NCBI RefSeq assembly: GCF_010435915.1
Contig: NZ_JAAFZH010000007.1
Location: forward strand, 239,595 to 303,594
Direction: 5' to 3'
DNA from: Spirosoma terrae
GTDB lineage: Bacteria > Bacteroidota > Bacteroidia > Cytophagales > Spirosomataceae
DNA: 64,000 nucleotides
Position 1 is the stretch's first letter. Each line of letters begins with the position of its first letter. The notes under the pieces were generated by a model that worked only from the letters and a program-made list of their open reading frames with translations, ran no database searches and had not been told where the DNA came from. Both the position numbers and the translations under genes were made by a program. Positions 41,488 to 50,462 of the stretch are shown here, in pieces.

Positions 41488-44388
41488 ATGCCCACACTAG
41501 CCTACTTCCGCTTTTTTACCCTTATTATTCTGTTTCTGTTAACCATTGATACACATGCTCAGAATTGGAAGCAGCAGATAGACCATATCGATTCTCTTTA
41601 TAGTAGTGGGCAAACGAAACAGGCTTACGAGCTTTCCAAACTAAGCCAATTACAGGCCGAGCGGGAATATGGCACTACACACACTAATTATGGAGTCAAT
41701 TTGTGTTTTACAGGGCAGTTACTTCAGGAACTGGGCGATTTGACGCAAGCGGAGCCACTCATAAAGCAAGGTATTCAGGTAATCAAACAAAGCAGCAAGC
41801 CCGATGGAGAAGATTATTCTTATGCGATCACTGTAATTGGTAGGCTGTATGGAGCCATGAATAAAATCACGGAATCCTTGTTTTACCTCAATGAGGCCTT
41901 ACAGGTCAGGAGACGGTTATATGGGATTGAGAGTAACGAATATGCAGAGATACTAGGCGTTTTATCACTCACCCATTCGTCCATGGGCCAGTACGAGCAG
42001 GCCATTGCCGAAATGCAGCAAGTTCTGAGTATACGATCAAAACTGTATGGTCAACAACATCCTTTGTACGGTGAATCTGCCAGTACGTTAGGCTCAATGT
42101 ATATAGATCTTGATGATTATGTAAAAGCGGAACCACTCCTCGAAGACGCTCTACGCATCCGGGGAGCCGCTTTCGGTACAGATAATATTAACTATTGGTT
42201 TACCGCCAATAATCTTGCGGCATTGAAGAGTCGAATGGGAGACTACGCAAAGGCTATCTCCATTGAACAGGACCTTCTCAACCGAATGAAAGTTGAACAT
42301 CAGCAAACAGCTGTTTATCTCAGTACCCTCAACTTGCTTGCAGGCGACTATTTCCATATCAAACAGTACCAGAAGTCCGATTCCGTATACGCAGTTGCAC
42401 AAACTTTAGTAGAAAAAGTAGTTGGCAAAAATCATCTTAGATACAGTGAAAACCTGGAAGGCCAAACGCTCCTGCACGAACAATTAGGCGAACTTGAAGA
42501 AGCCGAAAGGCTATGTCGTGAAGCTGTTGATGTTTGTCAACGTAGTATCGGAATCCAGAATGACCCTTATTTGAGCAAGGCTAATCGATTAGCCAGAATC
42601 TATGTCAGGCAGGGACAGTATATTAAAGCCGACTCTATATATGCTGCCTTGATTCCCTTAAGTGACCAGGTGATAGGACATTATTCCGTTTCGTCCGCAA
42701 AGATACGTAGTGATCAGTTAGCAAGTTACCATGCGCAACAACGAGCAGACAAAGCAGTACCTATGCTGATTGAAGCCAGTTTACTCAATGAAGCTACTCT
42801 AAAACAACAAATGCCTTACTGGACATCCATCCAGCAAGAACGTTATTTACTCAAACATATGCCTGCTTATTGGAGTAATTTATCAGCGGCTGTCGATGTT
42901 CAAAAAGCGAAGGACGTATCAGCCATTATATACCAGCAAAGTCTATTCTTCAAAAACCTATTATTGACTCAACAAACTAACTCTCTATCTGCTATTCTCT
43001 CCGCCAATAATCCAGCCTGGCTAACTACTTATCGAACTGTTCAGGATATAAAAAGTACGCTGGCAACACAATATACCCTCCCCATTTCGCAGCGTAAAAA
43101 CCTCGATTCGCTCGAAACCCGGGCTGAAACGCTGGAGAAAGAACTCGCCCGGCAGTCCGCTCCATTTCGGCAGGCCCAGAAGGATTTACAAGTACGTTGG
43201 GAAGATATACGTAACGCGCTCAAACCTACCGAAGCTGCGGTTGAATTTGTGAGTTTCCCGTATCATAATGGCCACCAGCAAACCGATACGATTCGATACC
43301 TGGCACTGGTAGTACGTCCGGGCGATACGTCTCCACAACTTGTGCCGCTGCTGGCTGATGAGATGCCCCTTCGTCAACTGCTGGCCCGCCGAAAAGGGGC
43401 AACACTGTATGCCACGCGTGGCTCCGAAATTGATAATGAGCAGCTATCGCAGGGCGACTCGCTCTATAGGCTTATCTGGCAACCCATTGAGCATTTACTG
43501 ACCAATACCAAAACGGTATATGTATCGCCTTCGGGCCTACTCCACCAGGTAGCCTTTGCGGCACTTCCCTACCCGAAGAAATCCGGCAAAACGCCCCAAT
43601 ACCTGATTGACCGCTACCAGTTGAAGCAGGTCAGTAGTACGCGGCAAGTAGCGACTCAAGCTACCGACTTTAACTATGAAAACATCCATTCGGCTCAATT
43701 ATATGGCGGTATTCAATACGATTCAGCAGGGACCGCCACTAGCGGATCATGGGCTTTCTTGCCAGGGACTCAGCATGAAGTGGAGCAGATCAGTCAATTT
43801 ATTGGCGCTAAAGCAACCCTGATGACGGGCTCTAATGCCACCGAAACAAGCATAAAACGGGCCTCTGGCCAGTCGCCAACCGTATTGCATCTGGCAACTC
43901 ACGGTTTCTCTTTCCCTAACCCAAGCGTATTATCTGGGGATACCAGCTCGATAAACAACCGGTTTCAACGTATCGCCAACCCACTTTTCAGAACGGGATT
44001 ATTAATGGCGGGCGCTAATCCGGTTTGGCAGGGCGGTCAGATTCCTCTGGGTAAAGACGACGGTATTTTAACGGCTTATGAGGTAGCTAACCTGAATCTT
44101 TCTTCGACCAAACTGGTCGTATTATCGGCCTGCGAAACGGCATTGGGCGACATCCAGGGCAGCGAAGGTGTTTTTGGCCTACAACGGGCATTTAAAATGG
44201 CAGGAACCCAGTATTTACTGATGAGTTTGTGGCCCGTCTCGGACCAGGCCACCAGCAGCCTGATGACCCAATTTTACCGTAACTGGAAGAAATACAAAAC
44301 CGTTCGGCAGGCTTTTCAGCAAACTCAGAAGCAGATGCGGCAAAAATTTCCGCTTACCGTCTGGGCCTCTTTCGTCCTGGTGGAATAA
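41488..44388 (+). CDS. Secreted TPR-CHAT-domain protease
   Basis: 966 residues. Signal peptide (1-24, FLLTIDTHAQ). Residues ~40-400 are tandem TPRs of the long (~42-residue) type repeated as Y-x-x-A-x-x-L (for example GQYEQAIAEMQQVLSIRSKL). A coiled region (~440-600) leads to a CHAT (caspase HetF-associated with TPRs) peptidase (~660-966) with catalytic H805 in LHLATHGFSF and C882 in LSACETALG. This is the same catalytic family as gRAMP-associated Craspase and separase-like enzymes. The TPR part is more AT-rich than the CHAT part. It ends the operon, followed by a strong hairpin. Confidence 0.93.
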   Translation: MPTLAYFRFFTLIILFLLTIDTHAQNWKQQIDHIDSLYSSGQTKQAYELSKLSQLQAEREYGTTHTNYGVNLCFTGQLLQELGDLTQAEPLIKQGIQVIKQSSKPDGEDYSYAITVIGRLYGAMNKITESLFYLNEALQVRRRLYGIESNEYAEILGVLSLTHSSMGQYEQAIAEMQQVLSIRSKLYGQQHPLYGESASTLGSMYIDLDDYVKAEPLLEDALRIRGAAFGTDNINYWFTANNLAALKSRMGDYAKAISIEQDLLNRMKVEHQQTAVYLSTLNLLAGDYFHIKQYQKSDSVYAVAQTLVEKVVGKNHLRYSENLEGQTLLHEQLGELEEAERLCREAVDVCQRSIGIQNDPYLSKANRLARIYVRQGQYIKADSIYAALIPLSDQVIGHYSVSSAKIRSDQLASYHAQQRADKAVPMLIEASLLNEATLKQQMPYWTSIQQERYLLKHMPAYWSNLSAAVDVQKAKDVSAIIYQQSLFFKNLLLTQQTNSLSAILSANNPAWLTTYRTVQDIKSTLATQYTLPISQRKNLDSLETRAETLEKELARQSAPFRQAQKDLQVRWEDIRNALKPTEAAVEFVSFPYHNGHQQTDTIRYLALVVRPGDTSPQLVPLLADEMPLRQLLARRKGATLYATRGSEIDNEQLSQGDSLYRLIWQPIEHLLTNTKTVYVSPSGLLHQVAFAALPYPKKSGKTPQYLIDRYQLKQVSSTRQVATQATDFNYENIHSAQLYGGIQYDSAGTATSGSWAFLPGTQHEVEQISQFIGAKATLMTGSNATETSIKRASGQSPTVLHLATHGFSFPNPSVLSGDTSSINNRFQRIANPLFRTGLLMAGANPVWQGGQIPLGKDDGILTAYEVANLNLSSTKLVVLSACETALGDIQGSEGVFGLQRAFKMAGTQYLLMSLWPVSDQATSSLMTQFYRNWKKYKTVRQAFQQTQKQMRQKFPLTVWASFVLVE

Positions 44389-44410
44389 GGACTCAAAGAC
44401 GGCCCCTTTT

Positions 44411-44450
44411 ATAGTAGAAGAGCCCACTTTTGAGTGGGCTCTTCTACTAT
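44411..44450. terminator. Bidirectional terminator of the CHAT operon
   Basis: An 18-bp perfect stem (ATAGTAGAAGAGCCCACT and complement) with loop TTTG lies between the convergent stops at 44388 and 44453. Confidence 0.85.
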
Positions 44451-44452
44451 GC

Positions 44453-45415
44453 CTAATCATGTTTAGATGGCCAAAATGCATAGGCGGCCAGCCCTATCAG
44501 CATCCCCAAACCGATGGCACGAGCCACATGGAAAGAAACCGGGGCTGGCATCTCAACAATTCCGCTCTCGTCAGTTATAGCCGGTTGTTTTACGTATCGT
44601 CCTTCCGATGGAATCGACATCTCGTCAAAATGGTGAGCCAGACGATTAAGTCCCAGTTCGAGGTCGAGCCCCCGAACGGCTATACCATGACCAGTGCCCG
44701 CTGCCATTGGATTCAGACTATTTAATTTTTGAACTGACTTTTGCGCTTCATTCCAGTCGCAGGTAAAGTAAGCGGGCGGCCCATGAAATTCTTCGCGCTG
44801 GGTAGCCACCGCAATGCCCGAATTCTGATCCGTTGTTACGAAAGCGTCGCCAGCCAGGAGCGTGCGATCTCTATCCCGAAAGAGCGAAATATGGCCCGGC
44901 GAATGCCCTGGCGTATGGATGGCCCGCCAATCTGGCAGTTCGGGAATTACGCCATCGGCTGGAATTGGCTGAATACGTTCGCCAAAATCCGAAGGACCAA
45001 TGGGGAATATCCAGGACATATAGGCCATGGCTCCTCCGCCAATGGCCGGATCAGGTGGTGGGTAACTCGAAACGCCTTGCAGGTAAGGTAATTCTAATGG
45101 ATGCGCATAAACCGGAACATCCCACTCGTTAAGCAGTGATTTTAGCGTTCCTACATGGTCTGCGTGGCCATGCGTCAATACGATAGCCTCAGGTTTTGTA
45201 CCGGCTCCAAATAGCTGTTCGGCCTTCTTTTTGATCTGGCTGGCATAGCCCATGAATCCGGCATCGACCAGCACCCAGGGATTACCAACACCAGCCTCAC
45301 CGACGAAGTATACGTTGACAAATAAGGTTTTCAGACCAAAGACATCGCCAGCGACATCATAAGGGGATTGGGAATCCGTAATGGTTGGTCCATTCAGTTC
45401 AATTGCTCTTTCCAT
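44453..45415 (-). CDS. MBL-fold metallo-hydrolase with C-terminal membrane anchor
   Basis: 320 residues, class B metallo-beta-lactamase fold. The zinc signature is THGHADHVG (H82, H84, D86, H87); further ligands lie in HTPGHSPGHIS, LLAGDAF and GTGHG. A hydrophobic segment (~296-315; GLGMLIGLAAYAFW) at the C-terminus suggests tethering. The glyoxalase II-like or quorum-lactonase-like pattern is not specific enough to name a substrate. Confidence 0.82.
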   Translation of the reverse strand: MERAIELNGPTITDSQSPYDVAGDVFGLKTLFVNVYFVGEAGVGNPWVLVDAGFMGYASQIKKKAEQLFGAGTKPEAIVLTHGHADHVGTLKSLLNEWDVPVYAHPLELPYLQGVSSYPPPDPAIGGGAMAYMSWIFPIGPSDFGERIQPIPADGVIPELPDWRAIHTPGHSPGHISLFRDRDRTLLAGDAFVTTDQNSGIAVATQREEFHGPPAYFTCDWNEAQKSVQKLNSLNPMAAGTGHGIAVRGLDLELGLNRLAHHFDEMSIPSEGRYVKQPAITDESGIVEMPAPVSFHVARAIGLGMLIGLAAYAFWPSKHD

Positions 45416-45488
45416 AGACGTTGAGTTATCTTACTCGATCAACCTACCAATTCTATAGATTGTTTTGTAAGATAACGCAACGGCCTTA

Positions 45489-46751
45489 TTAACTACGTTC
45501 CTCCCAAACCTGTGCTACGTTCACGATCACGTCAACAGCCTTCTGCATATCCTGGACCGAAACCCACTCCAGGCGCGAATGAAAGGCATGTTCACCGGCA
45601 AAAATATTCGGACAGGGCAATCCCATAAAGGATAATCGCGACCCATCAGTCCCCCCCCGAATGCTACGTCGCTCGGCAGTTAGACCCGCCCGACGAATGG
45701 CTTCGAGTGCATTCTCAACAACAGCCGGGTGCTGATCCAGTACTTCTTTCATGTTCCGGTACTGCTGCTTCACAGTTAACTGGGCCGATGAGCCCGGATA
45801 ATTGACCAGAATGTCATTGAGTTTGTTTTGCAGATACGTTTCTTTTTCCTGCAATCCCACTTCAGTAAAATCCCGGATGATAAACTCCAGAACAGCCTGA
45901 TCCTGATTACCCTCAAAATGTGTCGGATGGATAAAGCCTTCCTTCCCATCCGTTGTTTCCGGCGATAGACTTTTTTTAGGAAGCGTAGCCAGCAAATCGG
46001 CCGCTATCTTCAGGGCATTTTCCAGTTTCCCTTTGGCAAAACCGGGATGTGTGCTAACCCCCTGAATGCTGATTTTTACGCCATCGGCCGAGAATGTCTC
46101 ATCTTCGAGCGTACCCAGCGCTTCGCCATCGATGGTATAACCGAAATCAGCGCCAAGCTTCGTCATATCCACTTTTTCGGTCCCACGACCTACTTCTTCA
46201 TCCGGCGTAAACAACAGGCGAATACGTCCATGTTTTACGTCAGGATGCGTTATAAAAAAATGAGCGGCATCCATAATTTCGGCCACCCCCGCTTTATTAT
46301 CCGCCCCCAGCAACGTAGTGCCGCTGGCCGTAATGATGTCATTGCCGATTTGTTGCGAGAGATCAGGATGGTCGCTCACCCGAATAACCTGAGCCCGATC
46401 ATCAGGCAGGCTAATATCGGCACCATCCCAATGACGATGAATAATAGGCTTCACGCCCGCCCCTGTTACGTCGGGAGACGTATCAACGTGTGAACAGAAA
46501 CAGATGGTCGGCACGGCTGCTTTCTCGGTAGTGGCCGGGATAGTCGCATAGACGTATCCCCACTCATCAAGCTCGGCATCGGTTATGCCCATCTCCTGCA
46601 ATTCCTGTACGAGCAACCGGCTCAAGTCTTTCTGCTTTTCGGTACTCGGATTGGTCGTTGACTGTGGATCTGACTGCGTATCGATCTGTACATACCGTAG
46701 GAATCGGTCAACAGCCGTGTATTGATACGTGGCAAGAGATGTATGTTGCAT
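45489..46751 (-). CDS. pepT: Peptidase T (tripeptide aminopeptidase)
   Basis: 420 residues, family M20B. Zinc and catalytic residues are in SHVDTSPD (H88, D90), LLGADNKAGVAEI (D151) and TPDEEVGRG (E185, E186); RGGTDGS with its arginine and FAGEHAFHS with the last zinc ligand follow. PepT releases the N-terminal residue of tripeptides in the cytoplasm. The length and all motifs agree. Single-gene unit upstream of an SGNH hydrolase with its own terminator. Confidence 0.95.
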   Translation of the reverse strand: MQHTSLATYQYTAVDRFLRYVQIDTQSDPQSTTNPSTEKQKDLSRLLVQELQEMGITDAELDEWGYVYATIPATTEKAAVPTICFCSHVDTSPDVTGAGVKPIIHRHWDGADISLPDDRAQVIRVSDHPDLSQQIGNDIITASGTTLLGADNKAGVAEIMDAAHFFITHPDVKHGRIRLLFTPDEEVGRGTEKVDMTKLGADFGYTIDGEALGTLEDETFSADGVKISIQGVSTHPGFAKGKLENALKIAADLLATLPKKSLSPETTDGKEGFIHPTHFEGNQDQAVLEFIIRDFTEVGLQEKETYLQNKLNDILVNYPGSSAQLTVKQQYRNMKEVLDQHPAVVENALEAIRRAGLTAERRSIRGGTDGSRLSFMGLPCPNIFAGEHAFHSRLEWVSVQDMQKAVDVIVNVAQVWEERS

Positions 46752-46862
46752 AATCTTGGATAAACAGTTTATAATAACCCGACTAACTACTGATTGTTAC
46801 GCTTCAGGACGGGTCAGGTAAAAAATTACGTTTGTGTACGGCTAATCCCTCAAATCAAATGC

Positions 46863-46911
46863 CAATAAGCCTTAAAACAGACAACAGTACTGTCTATTTT
46901 AAGGCTTATTG
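46863..46911 (-). terminator. Terminator of the SGNH hydrolase gene
   Basis: A 21-bp stem (CAATAAGCCTTAAAACAGACA paired with TGTCTATTTTAAGGCTTATTG, one mismatch) encloses a 7-base loop, 20 bp beyond the stop at 46932. Confidence 0.8.
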
Positions 46912-46931
46912 CTACGTTACGTTTTGAGTAT

Positions 46932-47603
46932 CTATTTGACAGTAGCCAGCACTTTCTGCATTTGCTCGGCTACGAATTGATTCCCGGCATCGTTCAGGTG
47001 AACCCGGTCTGTTGTCAGGATTCCTTTTTCTTTATTCTCTGGGTTATTTTTGAGGTTGTAATCCAGAAACGCTTTCCGTAAATCGACCAAAGGTAGGTTA
47101 TGCCGTTTGGCAAGATCACGAATAAACTGGCTGTACTGGTTTAGATCGCCATCCTGCTGATTGGTCATATCCGTCTTTTCACCGATAGCAGCAGGCGTAC
47201 ACAAGACAACCTTTGCGTTAGCAGCCTGTAGTTTCTTTATGACAGCTTCGTAAAAACGGACGAACTTATCAGGGTCGGTTCCTGTGCCGGACGATGCCTT
47301 GTGCCATACATCATTGACACCCACCCATACAATTACTACGTCGGGTTTCTGAGCCAGTACGTCATCATCCATGCGCAGAAACAGATCATATATTTTGTTC
47401 CCACCAATACCGGCCCCAATCAGCTCGAACTGATCGGCAGGTAGTAATGACTTCAGCCGATCAATATAACCGCCGGGTTTAACCCCAGCCTGCGTAATGG
47501 AGTCGCCAAAAAAGACAACGCGTTTGGGTTTGGCGGCTGTCATGGCCAGTAAACCAGCAATGACAAAGAAAGATGCAAAGCGAATTAAGGTAGTCATATT
47601 CAT
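46932..47603 (-). CDS. Secreted SGNH/GDSL-type hydrolase
   Basis: 223 residues from the ATG at 47603 (the upstream in-frame codon at 47612 is TTG; M3 is a further option). Signal peptide (~1-25, LLAMTAAKPK). Block I FFGDSITQAG holds the catalytic Ser. Block II is GAGIGGNKIYDL, block III is WVGVNDVWH, and block V DRVHLNDAG holds the catalytic Asp-x-x-His. Members are lipases/esterases or carbohydrate deacetylases acting in the periplasm or outside. Confidence 0.88.
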   Translation of the reverse strand: MNMTTLIRFASFFVIAGLLAMTAAKPKRVVFFGDSITQAGVKPGGYIDRLKSLLPADQFELIGAGIGGNKIYDLFLRMDDDVLAQKPDVVIVWVGVNDVWHKASSGTGTDPDKFVRFYEAVIKKLQAANAKVVLCTPAAIGEKTDMTNQQDGDLNQYSQFIRDLAKRHNLPLVDLRKAFLDYNLKNNPENKEKGILTTDRVHLNDAGNQFVAEQMQKVLATVK

Positions 47604-47689
47604 TACGTGCAACGAATCCGATAAAGGGACCCTATCTATTATGTTAAGCGTATTTACAGAAGAATTGAAGATAACGAACTACGTAGCTA

Positions 47690-49006
47690 TTAGACGACAA
47701 GATTAAGCGCCAGAACGCCCAGCAGGCCAACAATCGACACAATTGTTTCCATCAACGACCAGGTTCGGATGGTTTGACCAATAGTCAGGTTAAAGTATTC
47801 CTTGAATAACCAGAAGCCTCCATCGTTAATGTGGGAAAACATCAAACTACCGGAACCGATTGCCAGCACCATCAACTCCGGCTTGATGGTCTGACTCTGA
47901 ATCAGGGGCGCAATGATTCCTGTGGTTGTTAAACCGGCTACGGTAGCCGATCCTACACATACTCGAATAAAGGCGGCAATTCCCCAGGCCAATACCAGGG
48001 GCGGAATCGAGACATCAGCCAACAGGGTACCGATGTATTTGCTGGTACCGCTGTCGGTAAAAATCTGTTTCAATGCCCCTGCTCCGGCTATGACCAGTAA
48101 AATAGGCGCAACCGCTTTCACCGCTTCTTCCAGATCTTTCGTAATGGCCTTCATCGACAGCCCGCGCCGAATACCTAATGTATACATAGCGACCAATACC
48201 GACAAAAGCATCCCGATATACGGTTCTGCCAGCAGCACGACAACTGTTTTTAGAGCCGACCCGTCTGGCAAAGCCCCTTTTAGTGGGCCGAAGGTTGTTA
48301 ACAGGAGTACGGGCAGCAGCGCAACAAAAAAACTCACGCCCGCACTGGGCAAATCAGAGTCAGGTACTTCCCGGACATCAAACAAATCCTTGTCTGGCGT
48401 CACTTTCATGTTCACCAACGTTTTACCAAACAAAGGTCCAGCAATCACAATAGCCGGAATGGCAACAACAATACCGTATAATAGCGTTTGTCCAATATTC
48501 GCATCTAACTGACCAGCTACAGCCGCTGGCGATGGATGCGGAGGCAAATAACCGTGAGCAACCGACAGCGCCGATAACATCGGTACGGCCACCGATAGTA
48601 AGGGGAGTCGAGACGAAGCAGCAATCGTAAAGATTAAAGGAACAACAATGATAAAACCGGCATTGTAGAACAACGGAATACCAACTACAAACCCGGCTAA
48701 TGCCAAACCCCAACGGATATTTTTAAGGCCGAATAGACGTATCAATACGTTGGTAATCTGACGAGCGGCACCACTTTCGGCAACAAGCCGCCCTAGCATC
48801 GCGCCAAAACCAATGATCAGGACGAGATCGCCAAGAGTGCCGCCAATGCCAGTCTGAATCGATTTCCCAACGTCCTGTACACTCATTCCAGAGGCTAATC
48901 CTATGCCAAGGGAGACCAATACAAACGATATGAACGTATCTAAACGGACAAAAGCAACTAAAAGAACAAGGGTTAAAATACCAATCAGAGTAAGCAGAAG
49001 GGGCAT
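47690..49006 (-). CDS. Gluconate/proton symporter (GntP family)
   Basis: 438 residues, about 12 TM helices. GntP features: the glycine-rich helix LGSDIVLIIGFGAMLGRLVAESG-like block near 60-85, FYNAGFIIVVPLIFTIA near 115-130, LPPHPSPAAVAGQLDAN near 155-170 and MFSHINDGGFWLFKEYFNLT near 390-410. Carries gluconate or a related sugar acid (fructuronate, idonate) across the inner membrane with protons. No sugar-acid catabolic gene is adjacent; exact substrate unknown. Confidence 0.93.
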   Translation of the reverse strand: MPLLLTLIGILTLVLLVAFVRLDTFISFVLVSLGIGLASGMSVQDVGKSIQTGIGGTLGDLVLIIGFGAMLGRLVAESGAARQITNVLIRLFGLKNIRWGLALAGFVVGIPLFYNAGFIIVVPLIFTIAASSRLPLLSVAVPMLSALSVAHGYLPPHPSPAAVAGQLDANIGQTLLYGIVVAIPAIVIAGPLFGKTLVNMKVTPDKDLFDVREVPDSDLPSAGVSFFVALLPVLLLTTFGPLKGALPDGSALKTVVVLLAEPYIGMLLSVLVAMYTLGIRRGLSMKAITKDLEEAVKAVAPILLVIAGAGALKQIFTDSGTSKYIGTLLADVSIPPLVLAWGIAAFIRVCVGSATVAGLTTTGIIAPLIQSQTIKPELMVLAIGSGSLMFSHINDGGFWLFKEYFNLTIGQTIRTWSLMETIVSIVGLLGVLALNLVV

Positions 49007-49050
49007 AGGCGGTTACGGCGTTCAGATTTTACAGGCGCAAAGAAAACATA

Positions 49051-50331
49051 TCATTGATACGAGAAAGCGTAAGCAGCTAATTTTTCTACTTCTTTAACCA
49101 GCGGATTGGCACTGTCGAACGGAACAACATGCAGACGCGTCTCGGCATCGTAATCAAATACGGGCAATGGCTGATTGAAGCCCTGGCTTGCTGGATAGAT
49201 GAGAAACAAGTCGCTGGCTTTGTATTTTTTCCCATAGGCATAGAGCTGATAGAGATCACGTTGATCGATGCCGTAATTGCCGCTTCGCTCCATACCATTT
49301 AGTTCTTTCCACTTTGTATCCAAGACAAACGTCCGATTATCATGACGTATCAGAATATCGGGCCGAAGTTTAAACTTTGGCGTACCAATGTGTTCATTAA
49401 TCAGATGTTCCGTCGATTCCTGCACCGTTACGGCATCGGCATCGGGCCAATAGCGCCGGATGCCATACGCTACGTAGTCTTCAAAAACACGTTCCATCGG
49501 AAACAGCAACGACAGCTCAGCCACCTGACCTGGTTTAACGCCATACGCCCGTCGGCCCAGTAAAGCTTCCGCCCAACGTAGCACGTGCTCATAGCGGGCA
49601 AATAGGCGGCTGGCTCGCTTAACGGCTCTCAAATCATCGCTAATTGATTCAGACACCTGAATATCGTCCAGCGCCCAGTCGAGCTGGCGAATACGTTGCT
49701 GAAGACTGGGATGATAACGCTGCTGCCGAAGAAACTGCAAGGTTGTTTTGATAATACGATTGGGGGGAACATTAGCCGTCAGCTTATCATACGTAACGGC
49801 CAGCCGCTCGGCGTGCTGAGCATTATCGCGCTGTTGGCGTGTGGCCTGAAATTTTCCTTTCCAGAATCGTTCATTACGATCTACGTCCGTATATGATTTC
49901 TGAATTCCCTGCCGTATAACTTGCTCTACAGCATCTAAAAAGGCCGTAACAAATACGTCCCACAGCGGTAACGTAGTAGCATTTGTATAAGCCGACGACA
50001 ACGTGCGAAACGGGCCATTTTGCAGATAACGAAGCATAGTCAGCAAGGCAGACCGACTACTGATCCCTCCTATTTTCGGCAAAATCTCCAGCTGCGTTCC
50101 ATCTGGCAGCGTTAGCAGACCAACATATCTATTGACCCGAATATATTCTACTCCCTTCTGCACAAAAAACGTCAGCAATCCCTCAACGCCATCGGCATCA
50201 TAAGCCAATTGCCGGAGAGCGTTAAATGTTGCTTCGGGCACAACAACAGCCGCCCGAAAACCTATTTTAACGGAAACCTCCTGAACCTTGCCAATCAAAT
50301 CATTTTCAGCGACAGAAATAAATGAGGGCAT
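49051..50331 (-). CDS. McrC-like restriction endonuclease subunit, orphan
   Basis: 426 residues. The N-terminal beta domain (RVNRYVGLLTLPDGTQLEIL) matches the McrC N-terminal region. The C-terminal PD-(D/E)xK nuclease core is KLRPDIL with D325, then VLDTKWK with D338 and K340. McrC is the nuclease partner of the McrB GTPase in modification-dependent restriction. No mcrB gene lies nearby, where it would normally be adjacent and upstream, so this is an orphan. The family call is strong; the role without McrB is open. Confidence 0.85.
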   Translation of the reverse strand: MPSFISVAENDLIGKVQEVSVKIGFRAAVVVPEATFNALRQLAYDADGVEGLLTFFVQKGVEYIRVNRYVGLLTLPDGTQLEILPKIGGISSRSALLTMLRYLQNGPFRTLSSAYTNATTLPLWDVFVTAFLDAVEQVIRQGIQKSYTDVDRNERFWKGKFQATRQQRDNAQHAERLAVTYDKLTANVPPNRIIKTTLQFLRQQRYHPSLQQRIRQLDWALDDIQVSESISDDLRAVKRASRLFARYEHVLRWAEALLGRRAYGVKPGQVAELSLLFPMERVFEDYVAYGIRRYWPDADAVTVQESTEHLINEHIGTPKFKLRPDILIRHDNRTFVLDTKWKELNGMERSGNYGIDQRDLYQLYAYGKKYKASDLFLIYPASQGFNQPLPVFDYDAETRLHVVPFDSANPLVKEVEKLAAYAFSYQ

Positions 50332-50392
50332 CTCCTGAATGAATAGTCAGTACAAAGTAGTAATAAACCAGCAGTTCGTTCCTACTAAAACC

Positions 50393-50443
50393 GCAGAAGC
50401 ACGTAGTACGCCAGGAAGTCCTTTGCGTACTACGTGCTTCTGC
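50393..50443 (-). terminator. Hairpin after folE
   Basis: GCAGAAGCACGTAGTACGC pairs perfectly with GCGTACTACGTGCTTCTGC (19 bp) around a 13-base loop, 20 bp beyond the folE stop. It contains two ACGTA motifs. Confidence 0.75.
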
Positions 50444-50462
50444 TATCAAGTAATAGCCGATT

